The notes below the pieces were generated by a model, which had not been told where the DNA came from, made no database searches, and saw nothing but the letters and a program-made list of their open reading frames with translations. Source: Arachis hypogaea (taxonomy: Eukaryota; Streptophyta; Magnoliopsida; Fabales; Fabaceae). From it: DNA of 64,000 bases. The position numbers and the translations under genes are program-made. The stretch's first letter is position 1. The number at the start of each line of letters is the position of its first letter. Below are positions 43,621 to 55,316 of the stretch, piece by piece. The DNA lies in assembly GCF_003086295.3 (NCBI RefSeq), contig NC_092051.1, positions 79,306,445-79,370,444 of the forward strand, written 5' to 3'.

Positions 43621-44352
43621 GTTTAAGTTCCAGTTTAATCTTAAACTGGAGCTTAAACGCCAGAATCATGAAGGCTAAGAAATGCTGGAACTGAAGTTTA
43701 ACCTCCAGTTTAACCTTAAACTGGAGGTTAAACGCCAGAATGAAAGTCTCACCAAAGAAGCATTTCCACGTTTAACCTCCAGTTTAACCTTAAACTGGAG
43801 GTTAAACGCCAGAAGTGGGAAATTCACCATGGGAGCAATTCCACGTTTAAGCTCCAGATTAACCTCAAACTGGAGCTTAAACGTGTTCGACACAAACTCT
43901 CACCAAAGAAGCATTTTCACGTTTAACCTCCAGTTTAACCTTAAACTGGAGGTTAAACGCCAGAAGGAAGAAAGGCACCAGGAGCATTCCACGTTTAAGC
44001 TCCAGTTTAACCTTAAACTGGAGCTTAAACGTGTTCGACCAAGTTTTCTCCTCCAGGGTTGCTCTTTCCCCTCTTCCACGTTTAAGCTCCAGTTTAACCT
44101 TAAACTGGAGCTTAACCGTGTTCGACCTCCAGGGCTGCCTTTCCTATCTCCACGTTTAAGCTTCAGTTTAACCTTAAACTGAAGCTTAAACGTGTTCGAC
44201 TAAGTGACCCTCCAGGGCTGCCTTCTTCCATTTCCACGTTTAAGCTTCAGTTTAACCTAAAACTGAAGCTTAAACGTGCTTCCACAAAAGGCATCACTGG
44301 AAGTGTCTGGCGTTTAAGCTGCAGTTTAAGCTTAAACTGCAACTTAAACGCC
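43621..44352 (+). repeat. Array of ten long hairpins, LTR 1 of I
   Basis: Starts at 43621, 43696, 43770, 43842, 43921, 43990, 44077, 44151, 44235 and 44309, about 72-87 bases apart. Typical arms GTTTAACCTCCAGTTTAA and TTAAACTGGAGGTTAAAC: 18 bp paired round a 2-base centre; several extend to CACG/CGTG, giving about 21 bp. Variants CTCC/GGAG, CTTC/GAAG and CTGC/GCAG change both arms together. Confidence 0.92.
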
Positions 44353-44675
44353 ACTCTTGGAAAAGGTTTCTGGGCCAAAAATATTGCGGTTTAAGTTAGT
44401 ATTTGAGCACAAACATTAACTTAAACTTACTCTGGTATGAAACCCAATTGAATATCATGGTTTATGGGATTGGGCCTGAAGGATTGATGAGTCTGAAATT
44501 TCAATTTGTTGAGTCATGTGTCATTATTTGATTATCACTAAGTTGGCTCAATGAATGTTACAGAATTTGGATCAGCAGCCTCATCAAGATTATGGATCAT
44601 AAACCCAAGGCAAAAGGAAAGCAGGGAGAGGCCTCAAAGCCCAAGAAACACAACAGAAGCTCAATATAGAAAGTG

Positions 44676-44683
44676 TATAAATA
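44676..44683 (+). promoter_or_regulatory. TATA box, LTR 1 of I
   Basis: TATAAATA in GAAAGTGTATAAATAGGATA; copies at 54073 and 61074 in LTRs 2 and 3. Confidence 0.65.
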
Positions 44684-45642
44684 GGATAGAATTTAAGTTA
44701 GGAAGGGACTTTTATCTTCATTTTGGCTAGTTTTCATATCTTTGTAATTGAATTCAGAGCTATGATTCACTAAACCCCCTTTCATTGGGTTAGGGAGCTC
44801 TATTGTAATTCAATGAATCAATAATAGTTTATCTTCTTCTTCAATCTTTTCTCTTGAATTTTGTTAGAAAGCTTCTCGATCTAATTCCATTGGGTAGTTG
44901 TCTTGGGAAAGAAACTACCCATAATTGGAATCCTTCGGAACCTTGGGAAAGGAATGGAGGATTCATGCTAGAGAAGCTTTCTCACAGTGAATTGGATTGG
45001 GGTTTGGATGGATATTGTGACATGTAATCCTACCAAATTGTGGTTCATGAAACTGTGTGGTATAATCAGTGATCGAGCATCATCTCTTCTTATGAACATT
45101 TAAACCAAGGGATTGGGAATTTGTTTGTTTTTAGAGAGAATTGGTGAGCCAAGGGATTGGGATCCAATCATATAAGATTGCCAAGCAAAATTAAATGAAC
45201 GCATTGGTTGAGGAAGAGATAAACATGTTTTGATTCGGAGATCTCAATATCTCCTATAACCCAATGAATTCCCCATTTCTGATTTCCACTTTCTCTTTAC
45301 ATTCTGCAATTAAATTCATGCAATCACCCCCATTCCCTTTTAATTTCAGCAATTTAGCTTCTGCTCTTTACTTCATGCAATTTAAGATTCCGCCATTTCA
45401 ATTTCTTGTCATTTACGTTTCCCGCCAATTTTACATTCTGCAATTCTCATCTAAATTTTGATTCCGCTCAACTAGAACACACTTCTAATCCGAATTGCTC
45501 ACTCAACCAATCCTTGTGGGATTCGACCTCACTCTATTGTGAGTTTTTACTTGACGATAACCGGTGCACTTGCCGGAAGGAATTTTGCCGATCGTGCAAT
45601 TTCCTAAATCGTGGCATAACAAGTTTATGCGCATCAAGTTTA

Positions 45643-45663
45643 TGGTGCCGTTTGCCGGGGATT
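45643..45663 (+). other. Altered primer-binding site, copy 1 of I
   Basis: TGGTGCCG-TTTGCCGGGGATT: compared with the tRNA-Asp complement there is one C-to-T change and one extra T. Copy 2 is identical. Confidence 0.75.
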
Positions 45664-45919
45664 GGTTTTCGATTGACAATTCTCAAATTGGAAGTTAACT
45701 AGATTGAGCATTTTTCTTGCTTTGTTAATTCTGTTCAAGTTACTTGTTGAATTTTAATTTCTGCACTCTGTTACATGCTTTCTTTATTTATGCCTTTAAA
45801 TTCAAGCAACTAACTCACTGACTCACTAACTGTTTGAATTAATTCCTCAACTGCTCTGACCATACTCTTCCATTAACCAAGAGTATTTCACTTGTTTGGT
45901 GCCTGTGCTGTGTTCTTGT
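45664..45919 (+). other. Leader of I, copy 1
   Basis: About 256 bases, T-rich, no structure modules like those in D/H; ends with TTGTATGACAGGT, in which the gag ATG lies. Confidence 0.6.
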
Positions 45920-48900
45920 ATGACAGGTAGGAGAGGAGAGACATCAACTCCTCCATATACCGAACCAGAGAGGACCCTTCATAGACTTAGAAGGGAAGCA
46001 AGAGGGAAGAGAGTACTGGGAGAAGAAGAATCTGAAGGAGAATCTGAGGACAATTTTGAGGAAGCTCTAGATCTCAACATGGATAGAGAAGTTCACAACC
46101 ATGAGAGAGCTGATGGAAACAATACCATTCCTGAGAGGAGGGTTCTTAGTTCATACATAAACCCAACCTCTGGGAATTGTGGTAGCAGCATTCAGAAACC
46201 ACCCATTCAGGCCAACAATTTTGAGCTCAAACCACAGCTAATATCACTTGTGGAGAATCATTGTTCATTTGGTGGGAGTGCTAATGAAGATCCAAACCAA
46301 CACCTCACAAAATTCCTGAGAATTTGCGACACTGTGAAGTCCAATGGAGTCTAGGAAGATGCCTATAAACTGCTTTTGTTCCCATTTTCACTTAGGGACA
46401 AGGCAGCTAAGTGGCTGGAATCATTCCCAAGGGGGAGCCTAACAACATGGGACGAGGTGGAAAGCAAGTTTCTGGCACGTTTCTACCCCCCACAAAAGGT
46501 CAATAGGCTTCGATCTGAGGTTCAGACTTTTAGACAACAAGATGGTGAAACTCTCTACGAGGCATGGGAGAGATTCAAGGATTTGACAAGAAAATGCCCA
46601 CCAGACATGTTCCATGACTGGGTGCAATTGCACATTTTCTATGATGGACTTTCTTATGAATCAAGGAAGGCTGTGGACCATTCATCAGGAGGTTCATTGA
46701 ACAGGAAAAAGACTGTGGAAGAAGCCATTGAAGTGATTGAAACAGTGGCTGAGAATGAGTACTACTATGCATCAGAGAGACACAACACTAAGGGAGTCAT
46801 GGAGCTGAACCATGTTGATACAATTCTAGCCCAAAACAAGGTGTTTGCCAAGCAACTAGCAGAGCTCACCAGGAAATTAGAAACAAAGCAAGTGACTGCA
46901 ATACACACACAAGAGCAAGAGGAAGAAAGCACTGAAGGAGGTGATTGGGAAGAGGCCAATTATGTAGGAAATCAACAAAGGCAATCATATGATCCACATT
47001 CCAACCCTTACAATCCAGGATGGAAAAACCACCCAAACTTTGGGTGGGGGAACCAACAAACCCAACCACAAAACCACAAACCTTACAACCATAACCAACA
47101 TAACAATTCCACATACCAAAACTCCAACCAAAGATCATACCAAGCCACACAAAACACTTACTCCCAACCATCATATCAAGGCCAAAATAATCGACCTACC
47201 CAACCTAATCCGAACCAACAATTTCAAGATCAATTAAACAGGATAGAAGGAATGCTTGCAACCATGGGTCAAGACATAACCGAATTGAAAGCTTTTAAGG
47301 AAGAAGTAATTTCCAACTTGCAAAACCAAGGAGCTGCCATCGAGAAGTTAGAAAATCAAATTGGGTATTTGTATAAGCAAATCCCTGGGCCAAGTGTTTC
47401 TCATGCTGCCAAGGCTATTGCAAGGGAAGAATGTAAAGCCATAACCCTCAGAAGTGGAAAAAAGCTGAAGGAGATCTCAAGTGAACCCACAGAGGATGAA
47501 GCAAAGGAAAATGTGAGAGACAAGGAACAGGGACAATCCTTTACACCGTCTGCAACAAGAGAAAAAGAAAAAGAGGTCCTGAAGCCGTATAAACCCAAAG
47601 CACCATATCCTCAACGTTTGATGAAAGGTGAAAAGGATGGCCAATTCTCCAGATTTTTGGAGATTTTCAAGAAGCTTCAAATCAACATCCCGTTTGCTGA
47701 GGCAATAGAGCAAATGCCACTCTATGCAAAATTCTTAAAGGAATTAATGACCAAAAAGAGAAGCTGGAGAAATGAGGAAACTGTGTTGTTGACTGAAGAA
47801 TGCAGTGCCATCATTCAACACAAATTGCCTCAGAAACTGAAGGATCCAGGCAGTTTTCAAATCCCCTGCATCATAGGAGAAGTCATGGTGGAGAAGGCCT
47901 TGTGTGACTTAGGGGCCAGTATCAATTTGATGTCTCTAACAATGATGAGAAGAATGGAGATTGAGGAAGCCAGACCAACAAGAATGGCCCTCCAATTGGC
48001 AGACCGAACCTTTAAATTCCCTCATGGGATAGTTGAGGATTTGTTGGTAAAAGTGGGAGATTTCATATTCCCTGCCGATTTTGTGGTATTAGATATGGAG
48101 GAAGAAGCCGAAGCTTCAATAATTCTGGGAAGACCCTTCCTGGCTACTGCAGGAGCCATCATAGATGTCCAAAAGGGTGAGCTCACTCTTAGACTACATG
48201 ATGAGCAATTGGTGTTTAACGTATTCAAGGCAATGAGCTATCCATCAGAATCACTAAAGGAATGCATGAGGGTGGATGTAGTGGACATTGCAGTACAAGA
48301 AACCTTTGAGGAAACAACAAAGGAAGTGGCAGAGGAGGAGTTCACCAAGGATATTGAAGATAGTGACATCAAGGCTGCTGAAACAACCATGCCAAGCATG
48401 CCAGATAGAGTGAAAGAAGAGAAGGAAGCACCAAAACCTGAGCTCAAAGCATTGCCCCCTAATCTCAAGTATGCATACTTGGGTAGTAATGAGAGCTATC
48501 CTGTTATCATTAGCTCTGCCCTGAGCCAAGAACAGGAAGAAAAATTGATCAATGTGCTACAAACTCATCAGGACGCCATTGGATGGACCCTAGCTGATTT
48601 AAAGGGGATAAGTTCATCCATATGCATGCATAAAATCTTGTTAGAAGAGGATGCTAGACCCTACATTCAAGCTCAGAGAAGATTGAATCCCGTCATGAAA
48701 GAAGTGGTACAAAAAGAGGTCATGAAGTTATGGCAGGCAGGGGTAATCTACCCCATTTCTGATAGCCCATGGGTTAGTCCCATCCATGTAGTTCCCAAGA
48801 AAGGTGGCATAACTGTGGTGCCAAATGAGAGGAACGAACTCATACCCACAAGAACTGTCACTGGGTGGAGGATGTGCATAGACTACAGGAAGCTCAATGA

Positions 48901-51085
48901 AGCCACCAGAAAAGATCATTTCCCACTCCCATTCATGGATCAGATGCTTGAAAGGCTTGCAGGGCATGCTTACTATTGCTTTCTGGATGGATACTCAGGC
49001 TATAATCAGATAGTAGTTGATCCTAGAGATCAAGAGAAAACATCATTTGTTTGTCCATATGGAGTTTTTGCTTATAGACGCATGCCCTTTGGATTGTGCA
49101 ATGCACCTGCCACTTTCCAAAGATGCATGCTGTCCATCTTTTCAGACATGATTGAAAAATTTATTGAGGTTTTCATGGATGATTTTTCTGTGTTTGGAGA
49201 TTCTTTTCCTAGCTGCCTACACCACCTTGCCTTGGTGCTTAAGAGATGCCAAGAGACCAACCTAGTATTAAACTGGGAAAAGTGTCATTTCATGGTCACA
49301 GAAGGAATAGTCCTTGGCCACAAAATCTCGAATAGAGGCACTAAGGTGGACAGAGCTAAGGTGGAACTCATTGAAAAATTACCCCCACCAAGTAATGTCA
49401 AGGCAATTAGGAGTTTTTTGGGACACGCTGGCTTTTACAGAAGGTTTATTAGAGACTTTTCTAAAATAGCCAAACCTTTGAGTAACTTGCTTGTCTCTGA
49501 TACACCCTTTGTATTTGATAAAAATTGCATGCTAGCCTATGAACTTTTGAAGCAAAAACTTTCCTCTGCACCTATCATTGCCCCACCTGATTGGAACTTA
49601 CCTTTTGAACTGATGTGTGATGCATCAAACCTTGCTGTTGGGGCAGTGTTAGGACAAAGGAAAGACAATTTGGTACATGTGATTTATTATGCCAGTAAGG
49701 TCTTGAATGATAACCAAAGGAATTACACAACCACTGAAAAAGAACTCTTGGCAATAGTCTTTGCATTTGACAAATTTAGATCCTATCTCATTGGATCTAA
49801 AGTCATTGTCTTCACTGATCATTCAGCTTTAAAATACTTACTTGCTAAACAAGAATCCAAACCAAGACTTATTAGATGGGGTCTTTTGTTGCAGGAATTT
49901 GACATTAAAATCAAAGACAAGAAGGGTGTAGAGAACAAGGTGGCAGACCATTTATCAAGGATACAATGTGAAGAAGGAAGCGCACAAAGCACACATATAA
50001 ATGAGTGCTTTCCTGATGAACAACTCATGGTAATTCACAAAGCACCCTGGTTTGCAGACATAGCGAACTTCAAGGCCACTGGGAGTTTGCCGTTGGAATT
50101 TAATAAGCATCAAAGGAAGAAATTGGTAAATGATGCCAAATACTTCATCTGGGACGAACCATACTTGTTCAAAAAATGTTCGGATGGCATACTCAGAAGA
50201 TGCATATCAGAGGAAGAAGGAAGGGAAGCCTTATGGGACTGCCATGGCTCCACCTATGGAGGATATTTTGCAGGAGAAAGAACAGCAGCTAAGGTGTTGC
50301 AGTGTGGTTTTTATTGGCCCACTATCTTCAAAGATGCAAAGGAACTAGTGAAGCACTGCCATGAATGCCAGAAAGCGGGGACCCTGCCAAGAAGAAATGA
50401 AATGCCACAACAATTCATTCTGGAACTTGAATTGTTTGATGTATGGGGGATAGATTTCATGGGACCCTTTCCCACCTCATACTCAAATAATTACATCCTT
50501 GTGGCAGTAGACTATGTCTCCAAATGGGTTGAAGCAATAGCAACTCCAACCAATGATAATAAGGTAGTCATGAACTTCCTCAGAAAACACATTTTTTGCC
50601 GTTTTGGGGTTCCAAGAACAATCATCAGTGATGGAGGAAGCCACTTCTGCAACAAACCATTAGAGGCATTGCTTCTAAAATATGGAGTCAAACATAAGGT
50701 AGCCACACCATACCATCCACAGACGAGTGGGCAAGCCGAAATATCTAATAGGGAACTCAAAAGAATCCTGGAAAAGACTGTGGGAACTTCAAGGAAGGAC
50801 TGGTCGATTAAGCTAGATGATGCTCTTTGGGCATATAGGACAGCTTTCAAAACACCAATTGGAATGTCTCCTTACCAACTAGTATATGGAAAAGCTTGCC
50901 ATTTTCCAGGGAAGCTAAAATCAAGGTGGTCTGGACCATTCCTGGTCACCAAAGTCTCCCAATATGGACAAATAGAAATCATGGAAGAAAAGTCACAACG
51001 AACCTTCACGGTGAATGGTCAAAGACTCAAACATTACTTGGGAGATGTGGAGGAGAAGGACAAGGTTAAATATCACCTCAACTGA
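45920..51085 (+). pseudogene. gag-pol: Element I copy 1 Gag-Pol polyprotein (one stop in gag)
   Basis: Single frame of about 1720 codons from ATG 45920, broken only by TAG 46352-46354, which is CAG (Gln) in copy 2. Order by residue from that ATG: Gag core about 150-290; protease [11 protein letters not shown] about 662; RT with [20 protein letters not shown] and FMDDF about 1087; RNase H with [14 protein letters not shown] about 1235 and [10 protein letters not shown]; integrase zinc finger near 1450, GIDFMGPFP about 1512, SDGG about 1571, GQAEISNRE about 1606. The zinc-finger segment reads GGYFAG where E has GGHFGG, so a His ligand may be lost. KACHFP runs straight into [11 protein letters not shown], skipping about 75 residues present in relatives. 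Confidence 0.92.
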
Positions 51086-51096
51086 GGCAGCTGACC

Positions 51097-51143
51097 GTCA
51101 AGCTAATGACATTAAAGAAGCGCTTGTTGGGAGGCAACCCAAC
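51097..51143 (+). other. Conserved post-stop structured block, I copy 1
   Basis: Starts 11 bases after the pol stop. GTCA-agctaa-TGAC, AAGAAGCGCTT, GTTGGG-aggcaa-CCCAAC. Confidence 0.8.
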
Positions 51144-52708
51144 CTGAGGTAATACTCCCTTGCTGTTTCTTTTATTTGTTTCAATAAAAAGGTGAAGTAG
51201 TTTCTGTGCATTGCAAAGAATTAAGTTTGGTGTTTCACACCAAACAATGAATTCGTGGATCAATAATTCAAAGGGGAATGTGTGACTCTAAGTTTGGTGT
51301 TCCACCATTAAGCTCAACTGAACACAACAAACTTTGAATTATATGAAAGGAACAACCATTCTAAGCAATCACAGAAATGCTTAAAATCCTTAGCAGCAAC
51401 TTCATTCCAAGGAGAATTCAAGGATTCAAAGAACAGAGAAGTAAGTAGGAGACTAAGTTTGGTGTTCACACACCAACTTAAGACTCAGACACTTGCCCAT
51501 ACATAGTTGAGCTAACCACTCAAGTGCTTGAGAAGCAAGCAACTTCATCACTCTTAGCAGGAAAGGAAACAAGGATTTTAGAAAGAACATGAAGCAACAA
51601 CTAGGAGAAGAAGGAGAAATCAAATTGTTCCTGGCAACAAAGAGAAAACAAGAAATTTCACAAGGTGGTGTTGTTCCTTGACATTTCTTTAAAATGGGTA
51701 AACAAAAGCATGCTTGTTCTGGTATAAACTGAAATTGTTGAATCTGTCTGGAATGTAAAGTTTCTAGTATGTTTGTCTGTTTAGTGCTTTGAATAAAGTG
51801 AATGCCTTGATGTTTGGATATAACTTCACCTTCTTAATCAAATGCTTGCCATGCTTGTTCTGTTTCCAAAAATAAAAGAAAAGTTTGAACAAAAGTAACT
51901 TGGCTCAATTAGTGACAAATCAAGTAGAATTAAGTGGTGGTATGCATGCTTGATTGTCTAAGTCAGATCACTGGAAATAGAGTGTAGAATTATCATTTTT
52001 TGTGTAGAAATTGAAAACTGTCTATGGATCTTGATGAATAAATATCTTTGGCCATGAAGAAGAAAGAAAAAAGAAGAAGAAAAAGCCACTGAAAAAGGGC
52101 AACCAAAAAGCAAAAAAAAAAAAAATTGAGAAAATAAGCTAGGCACCAATGGTTTGAACTTCTGAGACAAATGCCTGTGGTTTGAACTTCTGAGGAGTGT
52201 TTCAACACTTGGTAACTTGGGTTAACTAACCCGGGATTATCAACCAAAAGTCCATTATCAAGAGCAACCTAAATACAAAACATTTAGTCACACAAAGAGG
52301 TGCTGGGCACCAATGTCTCAAGAAGAAATGTGAACTAAAATGCCTGGAGTGGATATGTGTAGTGCACTGATAAGAAAAAGAAAATGCCAAAGGCTGGTGC
52401 AACACATGACACTAAGCAAACAAGGAGCAAAGAAGCTCTAAGAAAAAGAAAAGAAAAACAAAGAAGAGAAAAGTGCCAAGGACATAAGAGTAACAAGAGG
52501 CCATAGCAGTGTTTGATGGATGCAATGAAAAAGTGATAATCTTACCTGATAAGAATGAAAAAGTGATGCTGCAACTTTCTGCATAAAACCCTTCTGATGA
52601 ACTTAAAGTGCTTACTAATATAGCCAATGGGATTGCTTTCTATTCATGCTTTTTTCTCAAATAACTCAGGACTTGCTTAGGGACAATCAAGTATTAAGTT
52701 TGGTGTTG
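51144..52708 (+). other. 3' non-coding region of I, copy 1
   Basis: No ORF3 and no other gene. AAGTTTGGTGT hairpins with ACACCAAA at 51223-51245 and near 51456; GGGTTAACTAACCCGGGA near 52219; direct repeat GTGGTTTGAACTTCTGAG; ends ACTTGCTTAGGGACAATCAA, TTAAGTTTGGTGTTG at LTR 2. Confidence 0.65.
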
Positions 52709-55033
52709 TGATGCCAAGGCATCTTAGGCTAGTTTCACTAGCATTTTTCTGTTAGTTTTAGTGGTTTTATGCATTTTCTTGAGCTTAAAGTAACCAAGAA
52801 TGGTTAAATGAATAACAAAGCAATGAACCATCCAAACAGTATGATTTTGATGCAAATTCCATGAGTTTTTAGTTATATTACTTGAATGCTATGAATGGAA
52901 GATTTCTCATGAAATTTTGCAAGACTTTGATGCAATTGTTTGGATGATTTCAGGGAAGAAGAGGCTAGGCAAGGAAGCAACAAAACCAATAAAGGAAGCT
53001 TGAATATCACATGTGGAGTTTAAGTTCCAGTTTAAGCTTAAACTGGAGCTTAAACGCCAGAATCATGAAGGCTAAGAAATGCTGGAACTGAAGTTTAACC
53101 TCCAGTTTAACCTTAAACTGGAGGTTAAACGCCAGAATGAAAGTCTCACCAAAGAAGCATTTCCACGTTTAACCTCCAGTTTAACCTTAAACTGGAGGTT
53201 AAACGCCAGAAGTGGGAAATTCACCATGGGAGCAATTCCACGTTTAAGCTCCAGTTTAACCTCAAACTGGAGCTTAAACGTGTTCGACACAAACTCTCAC
53301 CAAAGAAGCATTTTCACGTTTAACCTCCAGTTTAACCTTAAACTGGAGGTTAAACGCCAGAAGGAAGAAAGGCACCAGGAGCATTCCACGTTTAAGCTCC
53401 AGTTTAACCTTAAACTGGAGCTTAAACGTGTTCGACCAAGTTTTCTCCTCCAGGGTTGCTCTTTCCCCTCTTCCACGTTTAAGCTCCAGTTTAACCTTAA
53501 ACTGGAGCTTAAACGTGTTCGACCTCCAGGGCTGCCTTTCCTATCTCCACGTTTAAGCTTCAGTTTAACCTTAAACTGAAGCTTAAACGTGTTCGACTAA
53601 GTGACCCTCCAGGGCTGCCTTCTTCCATTTCCACGTTTAAGCTTCAGTTTAACCTAAAACTGAAGCTTAAACGTGCTTCCACAAAAGGCATCACTGGAAG
53701 TGTCTGGCGTTTAAGCTGCAGTTTAAGCTTAAACTGCAACTTAAACGCCACTCTTGGAAAAGGTTTCTGGGCCAAAAATATTGCGGTTTAAGTTAGTATT
53801 TGAGCACAAACATTAACTTAAACTTACTCTGGTATGAAACCCAATTGAATATCATGGTTTATGGGATTGGGCCTGAAGGATTGATGAGTCTGAAATTTCA
53901 ATTTGTTGAGTCATGTGTCATTATTTGATTATCACTAAGTTGGCTCAATGAATGTTACAGAATTTGGATCAGCAGCCTCATCAAGATTATGGATCATAAA
54001 CCCAAGGCAAAAGGAAAGCAGGGAGAGGCCTCAAAGCCCAAGAAACACAACAGAAGCTCAATATAGAAAGTGTATAAATAGGATAGAATTTAAGTTAGGA
54101 AGGGACTTTTATCTTCATTTTGGCTAGTTTTCATATCTTTGTAATTGAATTCAGAGCTATGATTCACTAAACCCCCTTTCATTGGGTTAGGGAGCTCTAT
54201 TGTAATTCAATGAATCAATAATAGTTTATCTTCTTCTTCAATCTTTTCTCTTGAATTTTGTTAGAAAGCTTCTCGATCTAATTCCATTGGGTAGTTGTCT
54301 TGGGAAAGAAACTACCCATAATTGGAATCCTTCGGAACCTTGGGAAAGGAATGGAGGATTCATGCTAGAGAAGCTTTCTCACAGTGAATTGGATTGGGGT
54401 TTGGATGGATATTGTGACATGTAATCCTACCAAATTGTGGTTCATGAAACTGTGTGGTATAATCAGTGATCGAGCATCATCTCTTCTTATGAACATTTAA
54501 ACCAAGGGATTGGGAATTTGTTTGTTTTTAGAGAGAATTGGTGAGCCAAGGGATTGGGATCCAATCATATAAGATTGCCAAGCAAAATTAAATGAACGCA
54601 TTGGTTGAGGAAGAGATAAACATGTTTTGATTCGGAGATCTCAATATCTCCTATAACCCAATGAATTCCCCATTTCTGATTTCCACTTTCTCTTTACATT
54701 CTGCAATTAAATTCATGCAATCACCCCCATTCCCTTTTAATTTCAGCAATTTAGCTTCTGCTCTTTACTTCATGCAATTTAAGATTCCGCCATTTCAATT
54801 TCTTGTCATTTACGTTTCCCGCCAATTTTACATTCCGCAATTCTCATCTAAATTTTGATTCCGCTCAACTAGAACACACTTCTAATCCGAATTGCTCACT
54901 CAACCAATCCTTGTGTGATTCGACCTCACTCTATTGTGAGTTTTTACTTGACGTTAACCGGTGCACTTGCCGGAAGGAATTTTGCCGATCGTGCAATTTC
55001 CTAAATCGTGGCATAACAAGTTTATGCGCATCA
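52709..55033 (+). repeat. Element I LTR 2 (shared middle LTR)
   Basis: Exactly 2325 bp. Serves as 3' LTR of copy 1 and 5' LTR of copy 2, with no target duplication on either side. Hairpin array at 53018-53749. Confidence 0.95.
53018..53749 (+). repeat. Array of ten long hairpins, LTR 2 of I
   Basis: Same array as in LTR 1, offset 9397. Here hairpins 4 and 7 are better paired than in LTR 1, which has single-base changes in them. Confidence 0.92.
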
Positions 55034-55039
55034 AGTTTA

Positions 55040-55060
55040 TGGTGCCGTTTGCCGGGGATT
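55040..55060 (+). other. Altered primer-binding site, copy 2 of I
   Basis: Same two changes from the tRNA-Asp complement as in copy 1. Confidence 0.75.
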
Positions 55061-55316
55061 GGTTTTCGATTGACAATTCTCAAATTGGAAGTTAACTAGA
55101 TTGAGCATTTTTCTTGCTTTGTTAATTCTGTTCAAGTTACTTGTTGAATTTTAATTTCTGCACTCTGTTACATGCTTTCTTTATTTATGCCTTTAAATTC
55201 AAGCAACTAACTCACTGACTCACTAACTGTTTGAATTAATTCCTCAACTGCTCTGACCATACTCTTCCATTAACCAAGAGTATTTCACTTGTTTGGTGCC
55301 TGTGCTGTGTTCTTGT

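Larger units (their letters stand above)
43312..45636 (+). repeat. Element I LTR 1
   Basis: TGATGCCAAGGC...GCGCATCA. Hairpin array 43621-44352, TATA box at 44676, terminal hairpins CTCAC-TCTATT-GTGAG (45528-45543) and CCGG-TGCACTTG-CCGG (45561-45576). Confidence 0.95.

Noticed and set aside
43682..44182. ORF of 166 aa with FNLQFNLKLEVKR-type repeats, present in all three LTRs of I
   Set aside because: It is a translation of the hairpin array; both strands are open because of the palindromes. No independent sign of a protein.
43621..44352. Regularly spaced palindromic repeats resembling a CRISPR array
   Set aside because: The context is a plant LTR, repeats vary, spacers are similar between copies of the LTR, and no cas genes exist.
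46352..46354. Programmed readthrough of a TAG between gag and pol
   Set aside because: The codon lies within the capsid part of gag and is CAG in copy 2, so it is a mutation.
46439..50850. Many minus-strand ORFs of 60-110 aa
   Set aside because: They are shadows of the gag-pol frame and have no family features.
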